64,000 bases of DNA from DALYJJ01 sp033763935 (GTDB lineage Bacteria; Acidobacteriota; Terriglobia; Bryobacterales; Bryobacteraceae). The DNA lies in the NCBI GenBank assembly GCA_033763935.1, contig JANRJO010000068.1:139338-203337 (forward strand). Direction: 5' to 3'. The notes under the pieces are model-generated. The model saw only the letters and a program-made list of their open reading frames with translations, made no database searches and was not told where the DNA came from. Within the stretch, counting starts at the first letter, position 1. Every line of letters begins with the position of its first letter. Below, piece by piece: positions 49,808-62,454 of the stretch. The position numbers and the translations under genes were made by a program.

Positions 49808-51432
49808 GCCGGTATCGTTCCCTCGCGCAGGCTCGCCTCGTACAGCTGCTCGACGCGCTCGAGCGTGTCGCACTCCTCCGGGCGCTTGTCCCGCCGCCAG
49901 GCGACGATGCGCGGAAAGCGCAGAGCAAATCCGCTCTTGTGGCGCGCGCTCTTCTGAATGCCGTCGAACGCAACCTCCAGCACCACCTCCGGCCGTACCA
50001 GCAGCACGCGGCCGTACCGCTCCGTGCTCAGCGACCGGAATAATCGCGTCAGCTCCCGGATCTCGTCGTCCGTCAACCCCGAGTACGCTTTGCCCACATT
50101 CAGAAAGCGGTCCCCGGCCTTCACCGCGAATGTATAGTCGGAAAGCATCGTCGCGCGGCGCCCATGCCCCTGCTCCGCGGCCGTCACGACAACATCGAGC
50201 GTCGCAAAGGGCCTCTTCACCTTGAGCCACGCTCCGCTGCGCCGACCCGCTTCGTACACGGACCCCCTCCGCTTCAGCAGCAAACCCTCGTTCCACCGGC
50301 CGCGTGCTTCCGAGAACAGCCGGTCGATATCGGCGGTGGTCCCGGCGGCAAGCAGAGGCGAGAGCAGCAGAGGCATGTCCCGTCCCGCCATCAGCTCTTC
50401 CAACTGCCCGCGTCGCGCCTCAATCGGCTCGTCCAGCAGCAGCCGCCCGTCCCGGTAGAGCAGGTCGTACGCCATGAACGCCACCGGGATGTCGGCCAGC
50501 AGATCCGGCGAGACCTTCTTACGGGCGAGCCTCTGCTGCAGGAGCGTGAAGGCGAGAGGACGGCCGCTCTTCCAGGCCAGCACCTCCCCGTCGATCACCG
50601 CGCTCCCCGGCAGGCCAGCCAGCGCGGCGGCCAACTCGGGGTAGGAGTGTGTGACATCCTCGAGTCCCCGCGTGTAAAGCACCGCACGGCCATTCGCCAG
50701 GTGCGCCTGCGCGCGGATCCCGTCGTACTTGTCCTCCACCATCCAGTTCTCGGGATCAGCCAGTTCGGCCACCGCGTCCAGCGGCTTGGCCAGCATGAAG
50801 TCCATAGGATGGAACAGCGCTGCCTCGATCTCGTGAAGGGTCTCCCGCCGTGCCGCCACGGCAACCTTGGCCAGATTGCCGGCGCGGTTGTTTGCCTCCC
50901 GAACGGCCTTATGCGGGACCCCGGTAGCAGCGGCCACCGCCTCCTCTACCATCTTCTCCTGCAGCCCGATGCGCAGGTCGCCCGTGATGACCTTCACGAA
51001 ATACTTCAACGTTTTCGGCCGATACCGTTTGAAACAATCTTCAAGAATTGCGATCTTGAGTGCCGTCTTGCGGGCCGCCGCCAGGCGCATGTAAGCTTGC
51101 TCCGCCTCTGCCAGCGTGAACGGATCGACCGCCGTTTTGCCCGTCAGCAGAAGCGAAATCGCCTCCCCGCCGTCCCCGACCTCCCGGTAACACAGGCCGG
51201 CTATGTAGGGGTCCCAACCCGACACCGCCAGCATCGCGTCGCGCAAGGTCGCGTGCCCCACCGCAAGCCCCCGGCGGTCAACGCCCGCCACCGGGCCGCA
51301 ACACAGGAATCGCACCGCCCGCGCGAGGTCGTCGTCCCCGAGTGGCCGCAGGTACGCCGCCAGTAGGGACACTTTCTTGAGCCGGGAGGTGTAGGAGGCA
51401 ATGCGCTCACACACAGCGGCAAGGTCGTCCAT
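49804..51432 (-). CDS. ATP-dependent DNA ligase of the ligase-associated repair cluster
   Basis: A 542-residue ligase. The N-terminal DNA-binding domain (1-200) precedes the nucleotidyltransferase core with Lys235 in EDKYDGIRAQ, the AMP-accepting residue. Motif III FMAYDLLYRDG, motif IV EGLLLKR and motif V GAWLKVKR follow, and the OB-fold ends the protein. It seals nicks using ATP, next to the usual NAD-dependent ligase expected elsewhere. It begins 6 nt after the exonuclease stop. Confidence 0.92.
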   Translation of the reverse strand: MDDLAAVCERIASYTSRLKKVSLLAAYLRPLGDDDLARAVRFLCCGPVAGVDRRGLAVGHATLRDAMLAVSGWDPYIAGLCYREVGDGGEAISLLLTGKTAVDPFTLAEAEQAYMRLAAARKTALKIAILEDCFKRYRPKTLKYFVKVITGDLRIGLQEKMVEEAVAAATGVPHKAVREANNRAGNLAKVAVAARRETLHEIEAALFHPMDFMLAKPLDAVAELADPENWMVEDKYDGIRAQAHLANGRAVLYTRGLEDVTHSYPELAAALAGLPGSAVIDGEVLAWKSGRPLAFTLLQQRLARKKVSPDLLADIPVAFMAYDLLYRDGRLLLDEPIEARRGQLEELMAGRDMPLLLSPLLAAGTTADIDRLFSEARGRWNEGLLLKRRGSVYEAGRRSGAWLKVKRPFATLDVVVTAAEQGHGRRATMLSDYTFAVKAGDRFLNVGKAYSGLTDDEIRELTRLFRSLSTERYGRVLLVRPEVVLEVAFDGIQKSARHKSGFALRFPRIVAWRRDKRPEECDTLERVEQLYEASLREGTIPA

Positions 51433-51438
51433 GGCGCC

Positions 51439-52431
51439 TCAGCTCTCCGGCTCCTCCCGCTGTGCGGCATACTGCGGAGCCGACGCCCGCAGACCCTTCG
51501 CGGTCACCAGATAGCGGGCAAAGGGCTCGGTATAGCCGTGCACGATATCGATATCCTTCGCTCCTGTAGCCTCGATCATCTCAAGTAATTCTTGAAAGCT
51601 GGCGTGGTCGGAATACGGAATCAGTTCCTCCGCCCCCGCACGGGTCCGGGCGTTGTCCAGCGCCGCCCACCCGGAGACGTACGCCACCCGCACCGCCCGC
51701 CCGGAGGCCTCCAGGTAGTTTCGCATCCCGGGCACCACCACCAGCGCGCGGGGGGAGGCGTCGCGGCTGTCGTATGGTTGCCAGCCGGGAAAGTCGTATC
51801 CCGCCGCTTCATACTCAGGAATGTAGCGGGCAATGGCGCCGTGAATGGCGGCCGGGATCCCGCCCCTAGTCAGGACGTGTGCAATTTCCTGACCCCGCCC
51901 GAGAGGATAGCCGAGGAACACCGGGGCCGTACTGTCCGCCAGACACTCCCTTGCGAAATCCAGGATTCTCTGGCGAGCATCTTCTTTAGAAATAAAATGA
52001 TAGATTGGAAGACCGAAAGTCGATTCTATGATCAGCCGGTCGCACGCCACCGTCTCTGTGGCGTCCCCGCACAGCGGCGGCCGCAGCTTAATGTCCCCTG
52101 TGTAGACCAGCCGCTCACCGCCGAACTCCACCAGGAGCTGTGCCGCGCCCAGGATGTGTCCCGCGGGATAGGCGGTAAGGCGGGCGCCTCCGTGCTCCAG
52201 CGTCTGATGAAAGGGCAACGGCTGCAGCTGTTGAGAGACGGCGGGGTCCTCCGGCCAGCGCTTGCGGTAGAACCGAAGCGTATCGGGCGTGCCATAGACC
52301 ATGCCGTGGAGTCCCGTGGCGTGGTCGCTATGGCCGTGGGAGAGCCAGGCGGCCGGGCGCGCCTCGCGCGGATCGAGCCACACTCCGATTTCGGGAAGAT
52401 GAATCCCCGCGGCTGTGTAGTCGACCCGCAT
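51439..52431 (-). CDS. Ligase-associated DNA damage response exonuclease (MBL/beta-CASP fold)
   Basis: A 330-residue metallo-beta-lactamase-fold nuclease. The metal motif HGHSDH is at residues 32-37; YPAGHILGAAQLL and VYTGDIKLR are the second and third ligand blocks, and PYSDHASFQEL holds the final His. The family acts as a DNA exonuclease in the ligase-associated cluster. It begins 2 nt after the stop of the lipoprotein gene, making it one transcriptional unit with it. Confidence 0.9.
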   Translation of the reverse strand: MRVDYTAAGIHLPEIGVWLDPREARPAAWLSHGHSDHATGLHGMVYGTPDTLRFYRKRWPEDPAVSQQLQPLPFHQTLEHGGARLTAYPAGHILGAAQLLVEFGGERLVYTGDIKLRPPLCGDATETVACDRLIIESTFGLPIYHFISKEDARQRILDFARECLADSTAPVFLGYPLGRGQEIAHVLTRGGIPAAIHGAIARYIPEYEAAGYDFPGWQPYDSRDASPRALVVVPGMRNYLEASGRAVRVAYVSGWAALDNARTRAGAEELIPYSDHASFQELLEMIEATGAKDIDIVHGYTEPFARYLVTAKGLRASAPQYAAQREEPES

Positions 52432-52433
52432 CC

Positions 52434-53339
52434 CTACTGTTGGATGCGCGCCGCCGCGCGGTTGGCGAGCTTTTCCACCAGATCGGGCGGCATCTGCGCC
52501 GTGAACTTCACCGCCGTTCCCACCTGGTTCACCTGCATCGTGTCGAAGGCCTTCAGAACGTCGGTCTCCGCCGATGGCGTCGTCAGGCGCGCAATGCCGA
52601 GCAGCGCGCGCAGCGCGTCCCTGGTCTGCTGAGCCAACTTATCGTCCGTATAGTTCGCTTGCGCCGCCAGGTCCACTCCGTTGCGCAAGTTCATGGACAG
52701 CGTGGCCGTCTGCATCTCCTGGATGATCTTGCCCAGGTTCGCGGCGTTCCCCTGAAACTGGAGCGGCAGCATAACCCGCCCGCCGAGCGCGGCCATCCAC
52801 ACCTGGCTCTCCGCCGGCAGCGTCCGGATCTGCTCCAGCAGCGGCTTCGGCACCCCCTTCGAAGAGTCCTTCTGGTCAACGGCGCGCTGCATGGCCGGAA
52901 TCGTCCCCACCAGCGCCGTAGAGGCGTTAACGAAAAGGACCCCTGTCTCGTCGTCCCCCAGCAGCGTGTACCCTTTGTACGACGACCGCTTCACGTTCGG
53001 CATGCTCTTCGGCTCGCGGCCCATCTCTGAAAACTTCCCGCGCGCCATCACCAGCACCTCTTTGCCGTTCGACGTCATCAGGACGTTCCACAGGTCCTTC
53101 CGCGGATCGAAACCCGTCCGCGCCGACAGCTCGTCGATCTTCAGCAGGCTGCTGCCCTCGATGTACTTTCGATACAGAGGAGTCTCTCGAACAGACTCCA
53201 CCTTTACGCCGGCCAGCATCACCGTGTCTGCGGGAATCAGCGTCGCCAGCGCCGGGTCCACGAAGCCGGCTGTCGGGTCGCGTCGCGAACAGGCGGCCAG
53301 CGTCAGCGCGATCAGGGCGGTAGTCAGAAATCGTTTCAT
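52434..53339 (-). CDS. Lipoprotein of unknown function, paralogue of the protein at 4658-5635
   Basis: A 301-residue lipoprotein: the signal MKRFLTTALIALTLAAC ends in the lipobox LAAC, with Cys17 the acylation site. The mature part shares ordered blocks with the secreted protein at 4658-5635 (ARTGFDPRKDL, TMQVNQVGTAVKFTAQMP). It is the first gene of the minus-strand run that continues into the DNA-repair genes, 2 nt before the exonuclease. A link with DNA repair is not evident; it may be there by chance of operon structure. Confidence 0.78.
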   Translation of the reverse strand: MKRFLTTALIALTLAACSRRDPTAGFVDPALATLIPADTVMLAGVKVESVRETPLYRKYIEGSSLLKIDELSARTGFDPRKDLWNVLMTSNGKEVLVMARGKFSEMGREPKSMPNVKRSSYKGYTLLGDDETGVLFVNASTALVGTIPAMQRAVDQKDSSKGVPKPLLEQIRTLPAESQVWMAALGGRVMLPLQFQGNAANLGKIIQEMQTATLSMNLRNGVDLAAQANYTDDKLAQQTRDALRALLGIARLTTPSAETDVLKAFDTMQVNQVGTAVKFTAQMPPDLVEKLANRAAARIQQ

Positions 53340-53390
53340 GCAGTCGCTTCCATAATAGGGGACGGGCCTGAGGGATCGATAATTAGTACG

Positions 53391-54581
53391 ATGCTGTGGC
53401 TTTGGCGGAAGTTCAGGAGTTGGGTGGCCGGCGGCGTGCGGCAGCAGGTGACACTGGGCGGCCTGTTCTATACGCTGGCCGCCCTCATGGTCGGCATCGC
53501 CGCCTTCGCCTCCGCCAACAACCTGCTCTTCCTGCTGCTGTCGGCCATGTTGGCCGGCCTTCTGATTTCAAACTTCATCAGCCGTCTCACCCTCGCTGGC
53601 CTGGAACTCGAGTTCCAGTTGCCGGACCATATCTCGGCGCGCAGGAAAGCCTCCGCCCGCATTCAGGTGCGAAACGCCAAGCGCTGGACCCCGTCGTTCT
53701 CCATCCATCTGGCCGGCGTGCCCGGCACAGGTATCGCCCAGCCCCTCTACTTCCCCATGATCCCCGGCCGCTCGAGCGCCGTCGAGGCCGCCGACGCCCT
53801 GTTCCCCGCCCGCGGTACCTACCGCGACAACACCTTCCATTTCTCAACTCGTTTCCCCTTTGGTTTCACAGAAAGACGAGTGCCGGTTCAAGTAGTACAA
53901 GAGGTGCTGGTCTACCCCTGCATTGACCCGCAACCCGGTTTCGAGGAGCTCCTGACCGCCCTCCAGGGCGAGATGGAGAGCCAGGTTCGCGGCCGCGGCC
54001 ACGACTTCTACCGGATCCGTCCCTACGAAATGTTCGAAAGCGCCCGCCATGTGGATTGGCGCGCCACCGCCCACACCGGCGAACTCCAGGTCCGGGAGTT
54101 CGCGCGGGAGCAGGACCCCATCATCCAGGTCTACCTGGATCTGAACGTGCCCCCCGCCGCCACCCCGTGGTTCGAAACCGCCGTCGATTGCTGCGCCTTC
54201 CTCGTATGGCGCGTCAGCCACCAGGGCGCACGCGTGCACTTCCGGACCCAGACCTTCGACCTCCGGCTTCCGGAGGACGGCGACGTGTACGCTATCCTGA
54301 AGTACTTGGCCGTGGTTGCGCCGTTGCCGGGGCGGCCCGTCGCCGCTCCGCATGATGAACCGAGTGTCCAGGTCGTGTTCACGCCTCAGCCAGACAAGGT
54401 GGTGGAGGCGGGTTGGAGTACCTCTTGGCTGCTTAGCCCTGACACTCTGCACGGCGGGGGCGCAATCGCCGGCGACCCCGGCGCCGGAAGCCAAGCCCCA
54501 GGAACCGCTGACGACAGTCATCACGGTGACGGAAAAGATCGCCGCCGAAACGCCCGCGGCAATGACAGTTCTCGACCGTGA
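53391..54581 (+). CDS. DUF58 domain-containing membrane protein
   Basis: A 396-residue protein with two N-terminal spans (GLFYTLAALMVGIAAFA, NNLLFLLLSAMLAGLLIS) and a DUF58 (von Willebrand A-like) region whose signature is YRIRPYEMFESARHVDWRAT. DUF58 proteins usually accompany MoxR ATPases, but none is beside it here. The last 77 codons (from 54352) overlap the TonB receptor gene in another frame; after about VVEAGW the reading looks non-native. It lies 51 bp from the divergent lipoprotein gene. Confidence 0.82.
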   Translation: MLWLWRKFRSWVAGGVRQQVTLGGLFYTLAALMVGIAAFASANNLLFLLLSAMLAGLLISNFISRLTLAGLELEFQLPDHISARRKASARIQVRNAKRWTPSFSIHLAGVPGTGIAQPLYFPMIPGRSSAVEAADALFPARGTYRDNTFHFSTRFPFGFTERRVPVQVVQEVLVYPCIDPQPGFEELLTALQGEMESQVRGRGHDFYRIRPYEMFESARHVDWRATAHTGELQVREFAREQDPIIQVYLDLNVPPAATPWFETAVDCCAFLVWRVSHQGARVHFRTQTFDLRLPEDGDVYAILKYLAVVAPLPGRPVAAPHDEPSVQVVFTPQPDKVVEAGWSTSWLLSPDTLHGGGAIAGDPGAGSQAPGTADDSHHGDGKDRRRNARGNDSSRP

Positions 54582-56331
54582 CGCGTTGCGCCAAGCCCCC
54601 GGCGTGAACCTGGACGACCGCCTCCGACTGGTCCCCGGCTTCAGCCTCTTCCGGCGTTCTTCCAGCCTGGTCGCCAACCCGACCACGCAGGGTGTTTCGC
54701 TGCGCGGCCTTGGCTCCACCGGCGCTAGCCGCACCCTCGTGCTCTGGGACGGCGTGCCCCTCAACGATCCCTTCGGCGGTTGGGTCTACTGGACGCGCGT
54801 CGATCCGGAGCAGGTGGAGCGCGTAGAGGTCTCCCGCAGCGCGTCGACGAGCCTCTTCGGAGATCGAGCCCTGGGCGGGTCCATCGGCCTGTTCACGGAG
54901 GCTCCGTCGCGCGGCCGCGTTCGCGCGTCGTACGAGACTGGGAACCGCAATACTCACACCGCGTCTGCGCGCGTCTCGCACCTGTGGGGCCGGCTCGGCG
55001 TCTCTGCCGGCGCACGCGGCTTCACCACCAACGGGTACTACATCGTCCCCGAAGGCCTTCGCGGGCCCATCGATCGCGAGGCAGACGTCCGCTTCCTCGC
55101 CGGCGACACACGCGTGGACCTGCTGGGCGCCGCCCAACGCCTCTCGTTGAAGTTTGACCTGCTGGCCGAAGAGCGCGCCAACGGCACCGTACTGCAAAAC
55201 AACTCCACCAGCCTGGGCGCCTTGTCGGGTGCGTATTCGCACGAGTTCGGAACGGCGGGAACCTTGTCGGCCTTCGGCTGGCACCAGCGGCAGGAGTTTC
55301 GAGCGTCCTTCTCCGCCATCGGCGCCGGCCGCGCCACCGAACGGCTGACCACGCTGCAGACCGTGCCCGCCGACAGCGCCGGGGGCGGCGCGCTGTGGCA
55401 GCGTACCGGAAGCGGCTGGAGAACCACCCTCGGCGCCGACGCGCAGCGCTCCTACGGGCTCTCCATCGAGACCGCCCAACCATCACTCGTCAAGACCCGC
55501 GCCGGTGGCAGCCTCTCGCAACAGGGGACCTTCGCCCAAGGTGATTGGGGACGCGGCCTGGTGCGCCTCTTCGGCGGCATCCGCCATCAGTTCACGGGGC
55601 TCGACGAGCGCTTCTGGAGCCCCAGCGGCGGCATCACCGCGGGACGAGGGCCCGTGCGCGCGCGCTTTTCTGCTTACCGTTCGTTCCGCGCACCGACCTT
55701 GAACGAGCTGTACCGCGATTTTCGCGTCGGCAACGCCCTCACCCAGGCAAACGAAAACCTGCGCCCCGAAGCGCTTCGCGGCCTCGAAGCGGGAGTGGAC
55801 TTCGCCGGCGAGCACACCCGGTTCTCCGTCACCGCCTATCGAAACAGGCTCACCGGCCTCATCACCAACGTGACCGTGAGTTCCACGCCGGCCTTGATTG
55901 TCCGGCAGCGGCGCAACGCGGCGGAGGCGGTGGCGCGCGGGTTTGAGGCGGACATCCGTCACCGCAGGGGGAACTGGACCGGCGAGCTCGCCTACCTGTT
56001 TTCCGATTCCCGCTTCGCCACCCGTGAGCGTCTTCCTCAGATCCCCAGGCACCAGGGCTCCGGCCAGTTGATCTACCTGCGAGGAGGCACCTTCGCCTCA
56101 GCCGGAATTCGCTCGACGTCCTATCAGTTCGAGGACGACCTCAACCGCTTTCTGCTGGCCGGCTTCGCCGTCGCGCACGTGACAGTCCGCCAGCGCCTGG
56201 CGCGCGGCGTCTCGGCGTCGCTGGCCGTCGAAAACCTGCTCGATCGCGAGTTCGTCGTCGGCTTCAGCCCCACCCCGCTCATCGGGGCGCCGGTTCTGTG
56301 GCGGGCGGGGTTGCGGTGGGAGTCGCGATAA
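54352..56331 (+). CDS. TonB-dependent outer-membrane receptor
   Basis: About 659 residues. The ATG pair at 54352/54355 opens a signal peptide (RWWRRVGVPLGCLALTLCTA, cleaved near GAQ); starts further in would lose the charged N region. A TonB-box-like TTVITVTEKI follows, then the plug (NLDDRLRLVPGFSLFRRSS, GLGSTGASRTLVLWDGVPLN, SLFGDRALGGSIGLF) and a barrel ending AGLRWESR, with arginine last rather than phenylalanine. The plug resembles vitamin B12/haem-type receptors. It overlaps the DUF58 gene by 230 bp. Confidence 0.85.
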   Translation: MMNRVSRSCSRLSQTRWWRRVGVPLGCLALTLCTAGAQSPATPAPEAKPQEPLTTVITVTEKIAAETPAAMTVLDRDALRQAPGVNLDDRLRLVPGFSLFRRSSSLVANPTTQGVSLRGLGSTGASRTLVLWDGVPLNDPFGGWVYWTRVDPEQVERVEVSRSASTSLFGDRALGGSIGLFTEAPSRGRVRASYETGNRNTHTASARVSHLWGRLGVSAGARGFTTNGYYIVPEGLRGPIDREADVRFLAGDTRVDLLGAAQRLSLKFDLLAEERANGTVLQNNSTSLGALSGAYSHEFGTAGTLSAFGWHQRQEFRASFSAIGAGRATERLTTLQTVPADSAGGGALWQRTGSGWRTTLGADAQRSYGLSIETAQPSLVKTRAGGSLSQQGTFAQGDWGRGLVRLFGGIRHQFTGLDERFWSPSGGITAGRGPVRARFSAYRSFRAPTLNELYRDFRVGNALTQANENLRPEALRGLEAGVDFAGEHTRFSVTAYRNRLTGLITNVTVSSTPALIVRQRRNAAEAVARGFEADIRHRRGNWTGELAYLFSDSRFATRERLPQIPRHQGSGQLIYLRGGTFASAGIRSTSYQFEDDLNRFLLAGFAVAHVTVRQRLARGVSASLAVENLLDREFVVGFSPTPLIGAPVLWRAGLRWESR

Positions 56332-56362
56332 CCAATACCCGCCCCTGAGTTACCATTCCCGT

Positions 56363-56898
56363 GTGGCGATTCGCAGCGCGCTGATCACCGTGGCGGAGTT
56401 CGTTCGCCTGGCCGACCCCGCTGGCGGTGCGCGCCTGGAACTGCGGCATGGAGAGGTGATCGAATCGCCACCTGTCCAGAAACGGCACACCGCCGTGCAG
56501 AAGCATCTGGTTGAACTTCTCACCGCGCGCGTCGACCCTCGACGCTACGGCGTGGTTAAGGAAATTCCGTTCCGCCCCACGTCCGAGTACGAGGTGTGGA
56601 CGGCGGACGTCGCAGTCTACAGCCTCGCGATTTGGGAACAGACGCCGGACGACGACTACTACCGCGCCGTACCCGTGATCGTGATCGAAGTCCTGTCACC
56701 CTCCAACACCGCCAGTGAGATGATCGACCGCGAGGCGCTCTGTTTGCAAAACGGGGGCCGCGAGTTTTGGCTGGTAGACCCGCAGAAGCAACGGGTCAAA
56801 GTGACCAGAGCGGGCGGTGACTCCACCGTGTTCGACCTCACTGCCGAACTGACCTCGGATGTGCTCCTCGCCGCCGTGCCGGTGCGCGAGATCTTTTC

Positions 56899-56902
<4 letters not shown>
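56363..56902 (+). CDS. Uma2-family endonuclease-like protein (DUF820)
   Basis: A 179-residue restriction-endonuclease-fold protein. The Uma2 pattern is seen: E in RLELRHGEVIES, VWTADVAVYS (WxADV is the Asp motif) and VIVIEVLSPSNTASEM, where E-V-L-S-P holds the metal-binding Glu and the D...ExK-like core. The GTG at 56363 is the start. Such genes are abundant in cyanobacteria and other environmental genomes and their biological role is unsettled. It ends 4 bp inside the convergent pump gene. Confidence 0.85.
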
Positions 56903-59970
<3,068 letters not shown>

Positions 59971-59975
59971 GCGTC

Positions 59976-61187
59976 CTATTCCTCGGCCAGCGACGCCTTC
60001 AGCAGCTGCGACTTCAGAATGAAGCTGCCGTGCGTCACCACTGTTTCCCCATCCTTCAGTCCGCCCAGTACCTGGCGGCGGCCGCCCGCCGTCCGCCCGA
60101 GTTCTACCGGCCGTACCTCGAACTCGCTCGCCCCGCGCCGCACAAACGCAACCAGCTGCCCGTTCACTTCCTGGGTCGCCGACTGCGGAAGAAAGAGCGC
60201 GGCTTCCGTCGCCCCCAACTCAATCTCCGCTGTCGCGTACATCTCCGGCTTCAGCCGCAGGCCGCGGTTCTCCAGCTGCACGCGCACGCTGATGGTGCGA
60301 GTCGTCGGGTCCAGCTCCTCTCCGATGCGCACGATCTTGCCGCGAAAAGGAACGTCGTACGCCTGCACCCGCAGCGCCGCCGGCAGGCCCGCGCGGAGCT
60401 TCACCAGGTGCTCTTCGCTCACGCTCAGCACCGCCCACAGCGAAGAGAGGTCGGCAAGAACGAAGAGGTCGCTCGCCGGCGTGACCACCGTCCCCGGCGT
60501 GACGTTACGCGTCAGAAGGACGCCCGGAGCCGGCGCTTTCACTGGGATCAGGTCATCGTCGTGATCGAACGCGCCCGGATGGTGTTCGTCCACATGATCC
60601 GCCGGAATCCCCAGGAACTCTTCCAAATGCTGGCGGGTGCGGCGCACTTCCACCTCCGCGCTCTCGAGTTCCGTCTGCGCATTGCGCCACTGCGTCTCGG
60701 CGAGTTCCGCCTGCTCCAGTGACCCTGCCTTCAACTCATGCAGGCGCCGCGCCCGGTCCCGCGCGCGCTGCGCGTACGTCACGGCCGACCGCAGCCGCGC
60801 CACCTCCCCCACCGCCTTCCGGTAGAGCGCGCGCGACTCGTGGATGTCGTGGCTGTGCATCCGCGCCAGCACTTGCCCCGTCTCCACCGCGTCGCCCACC
60901 TTCGCCAGCACGCGAACGATCCTACCCTCCGTCACCGCCCCCACCCGCCACACCCGGTTCTCATCCGGAGTAAGCCGGCCCGTGGCCTCGAGCGTTTCCG
61001 GAATCGCTCGCCGCACAAGCGATTCGAATGCCACCCCCGCATCCTTCTGGGCTTCCGGACTCAGCGAGACAACTCGTAACTCCTCCGCGGCCGCCGGCCG
61101 CGCCTCCGCCTGAACCGCGGCCGGTTCCTTCTTTGCGCCGCACGCCGCGAGCAGGACGCAGCAGACCACCGCCCACCGTACTCTCAC
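59976..61187 (-). CDS. RND efflux periplasmic adaptor (CzcB/CusB family)
   Basis: A 403-residue lipoprotein (signal ends LLAAC, with the acylated Cys) that bridges pump and outer-membrane channel. The hairpin helix (about 120-185) follows the lipoyl half-motif GRIVRVLAKVGDAVETGQVL. An acidic/His segment HVDEHHPGAFDHDDD may bind metal. A beta-barrel and membrane-proximal domain follow (LPQSATQEVNGQLVAFVRRG). The start is a GTG sharing GTGA with the stop of the TolC gene. Confidence 0.9.
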   Translation of the reverse strand: MRVRWAVVCCVLLAACGAKKEPAAVQAEARPAAAEELRVVSLSPEAQKDAGVAFESLVRRAIPETLEATGRLTPDENRVWRVGAVTEGRIVRVLAKVGDAVETGQVLARMHSHDIHESRALYRKAVGEVARLRSAVTYAQRARDRARRLHELKAGSLEQAELAETQWRNAQTELESAEVEVRRTRQHLEEFLGIPADHVDEHHPGAFDHDDDLIPVKAPAPGVLLTRNVTPGTVVTPASDLFVLADLSSLWAVLSVSEEHLVKLRAGLPAALRVQAYDVPFRGKIVRIGEELDPTTRTISVRVQLENRGLRLKPEMYATAEIELGATEAALFLPQSATQEVNGQLVAFVRRGASEFEVRPVELGRTAGGRRQVLGGLKDGETVVTHGSFILKSQLLKASLAEE

Positions 61188-62428
61188 TGAATCACCCCCA
61201 TCGCCGATTCCAGCGCGGCAATACTCTGACGGTACTCGGCGAGCGTCCGATAGTACAGCACCTGCGCTTCAATCTGCGTTCGCTCCGCATCCAGCAGCCG
61301 CAGCAGATCCGAACCGCCCTCCCGATACGCAGCCTGCGCGATCCGCTGGCTCTCCGCCGCCCGGTCTCGAAGCGTGCCGAGATACTGTGTCACCTGGCGT
61401 CGCCGAATCTCGTAATCGGCCCGCGCGGAATTCACTTCCGCGCGGGCGAGGGCGGAGGCAGCGGCAAGGCTCGCTTCGGCCGCGCGCAGTTCTCCCCCGG
61501 CGGCGGCGACGTTGCCCTGGTTGCGGTTCAGGAAGGGAAGATCCCACTGCAGCCCGCCAATCATCGTGTCGAGTCCCGAAGTGCGCTTCCAGCCGAACAC
61601 GAGATCGACGTTCGGTGTGGCGTTCGCGCGTTGCAGGGCCACGTTGCGGCGGCTTGCTTCCACAGCCGTGCGCGCCAGTCTCAGGTCCGGACGGTTCTCG
61701 AGTGCTTGTTCCACGTTCGGAGCCGGTATCGCGCCCGGCCACTGGTCGAGCGGGTCGGCGTAGGTGACCGCGGGAAACTCCGTCGCGCCCATCTCTCGAA
61801 ACAGCGCGATGCGCGCCCGGTCCGCCTCGAGCGACGCCGCGTTCGCCGCGATCGCCAGCCGCTCCGCCTCCAGCCGGATGCGGATCAGGTCCACTTCGGC
61901 CATCGCGCCTTCCCGCACCCGAAGCTCGTGATACTCCACCACCTGACCGAAATTCCGTACCGTCTCCGCAAACAGGTCGTAGATCCGCCGCGCGCCCGCC
62001 GCCTGCCAGTACGCCTGGCGCACCCTCGCCGCAATCGTCCAGCGGAGGACGTCTCGCTCGCGCTCGGCTCGTTCCACTGCCAGTGAAGCGGCCTCCACCC
62101 GGCGGTTCCGCTTGCCCCCGGTCTCGATCGGTTGCTGCAGGAACGCGAAATTGTCCGTGTCACGCCAGAATTGGAACGCCGGATTGCCGTACGGGCGCGT
62201 GTTCTCGGTCTGCAGAATCAGCCGCGGGTTCGGCATCAGGCCGGCCTGCAGCTGAAGCCCCTCGCTCGCGGCAACCCGCCCTTCACTTGCGCTCAGTGCC
62301 GGATGCGCCCCAAGTGCCCGGCTGACCGCTTCCTGCACCGTGAGGCTGCTTTGCCCATAAGCAGCCGCGTGCTGCATCATCCACACCAGCACCGTCCATT
62401 CGAGAGTTCGGGAGCGCAACCTCTTCAA
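61184..62428 (-). CDS. TolC-family outer-membrane efflux channel
   Basis: A 414-residue outer-membrane factor with a signal-like N terminus (LEWTVLVWMMQHAAAYGQ). The two repeated helical-hairpin halves are evident (LTVQEAVSRALGAHPALSA, then NVEQALENRPDLRLARTAVE), as in CzcC/CusC. It forms the outer channel for the pump genes that follow and overlaps the adaptor start by GTGA. The start is a TTG (62428), which is unusual; Met17 is an alternative. It is divergent from the PhzF gene across 26 bp. Confidence 0.87.
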   Translation of the reverse strand: MKRLRSRTLEWTVLVWMMQHAAAYGQSSLTVQEAVSRALGAHPALSASEGRVAASEGLQLQAGLMPNPRLILQTENTRPYGNPAFQFWRDTDNFAFLQQPIETGGKRNRRVEAASLAVERAERERDVLRWTIAARVRQAYWQAAGARRIYDLFAETVRNFGQVVEYHELRVREGAMAEVDLIRIRLEAERLAIAANAASLEADRARIALFREMGATEFPAVTYADPLDQWPGAIPAPNVEQALENRPDLRLARTAVEASRRNVALQRANATPNVDLVFGWKRTSGLDTMIGGLQWDLPFLNRNQGNVAAAGGELRAAEASLAAASALARAEVNSARADYEIRRRQVTQYLGTLRDRAAESQRIAQAAYREGGSDLLRLLDAERTQIEAQVLYYRTLAEYRQSIAALESAMGVIQ

Positions 62429-62454
62429 CCTACCACGCGCTACACTGTCATGCC

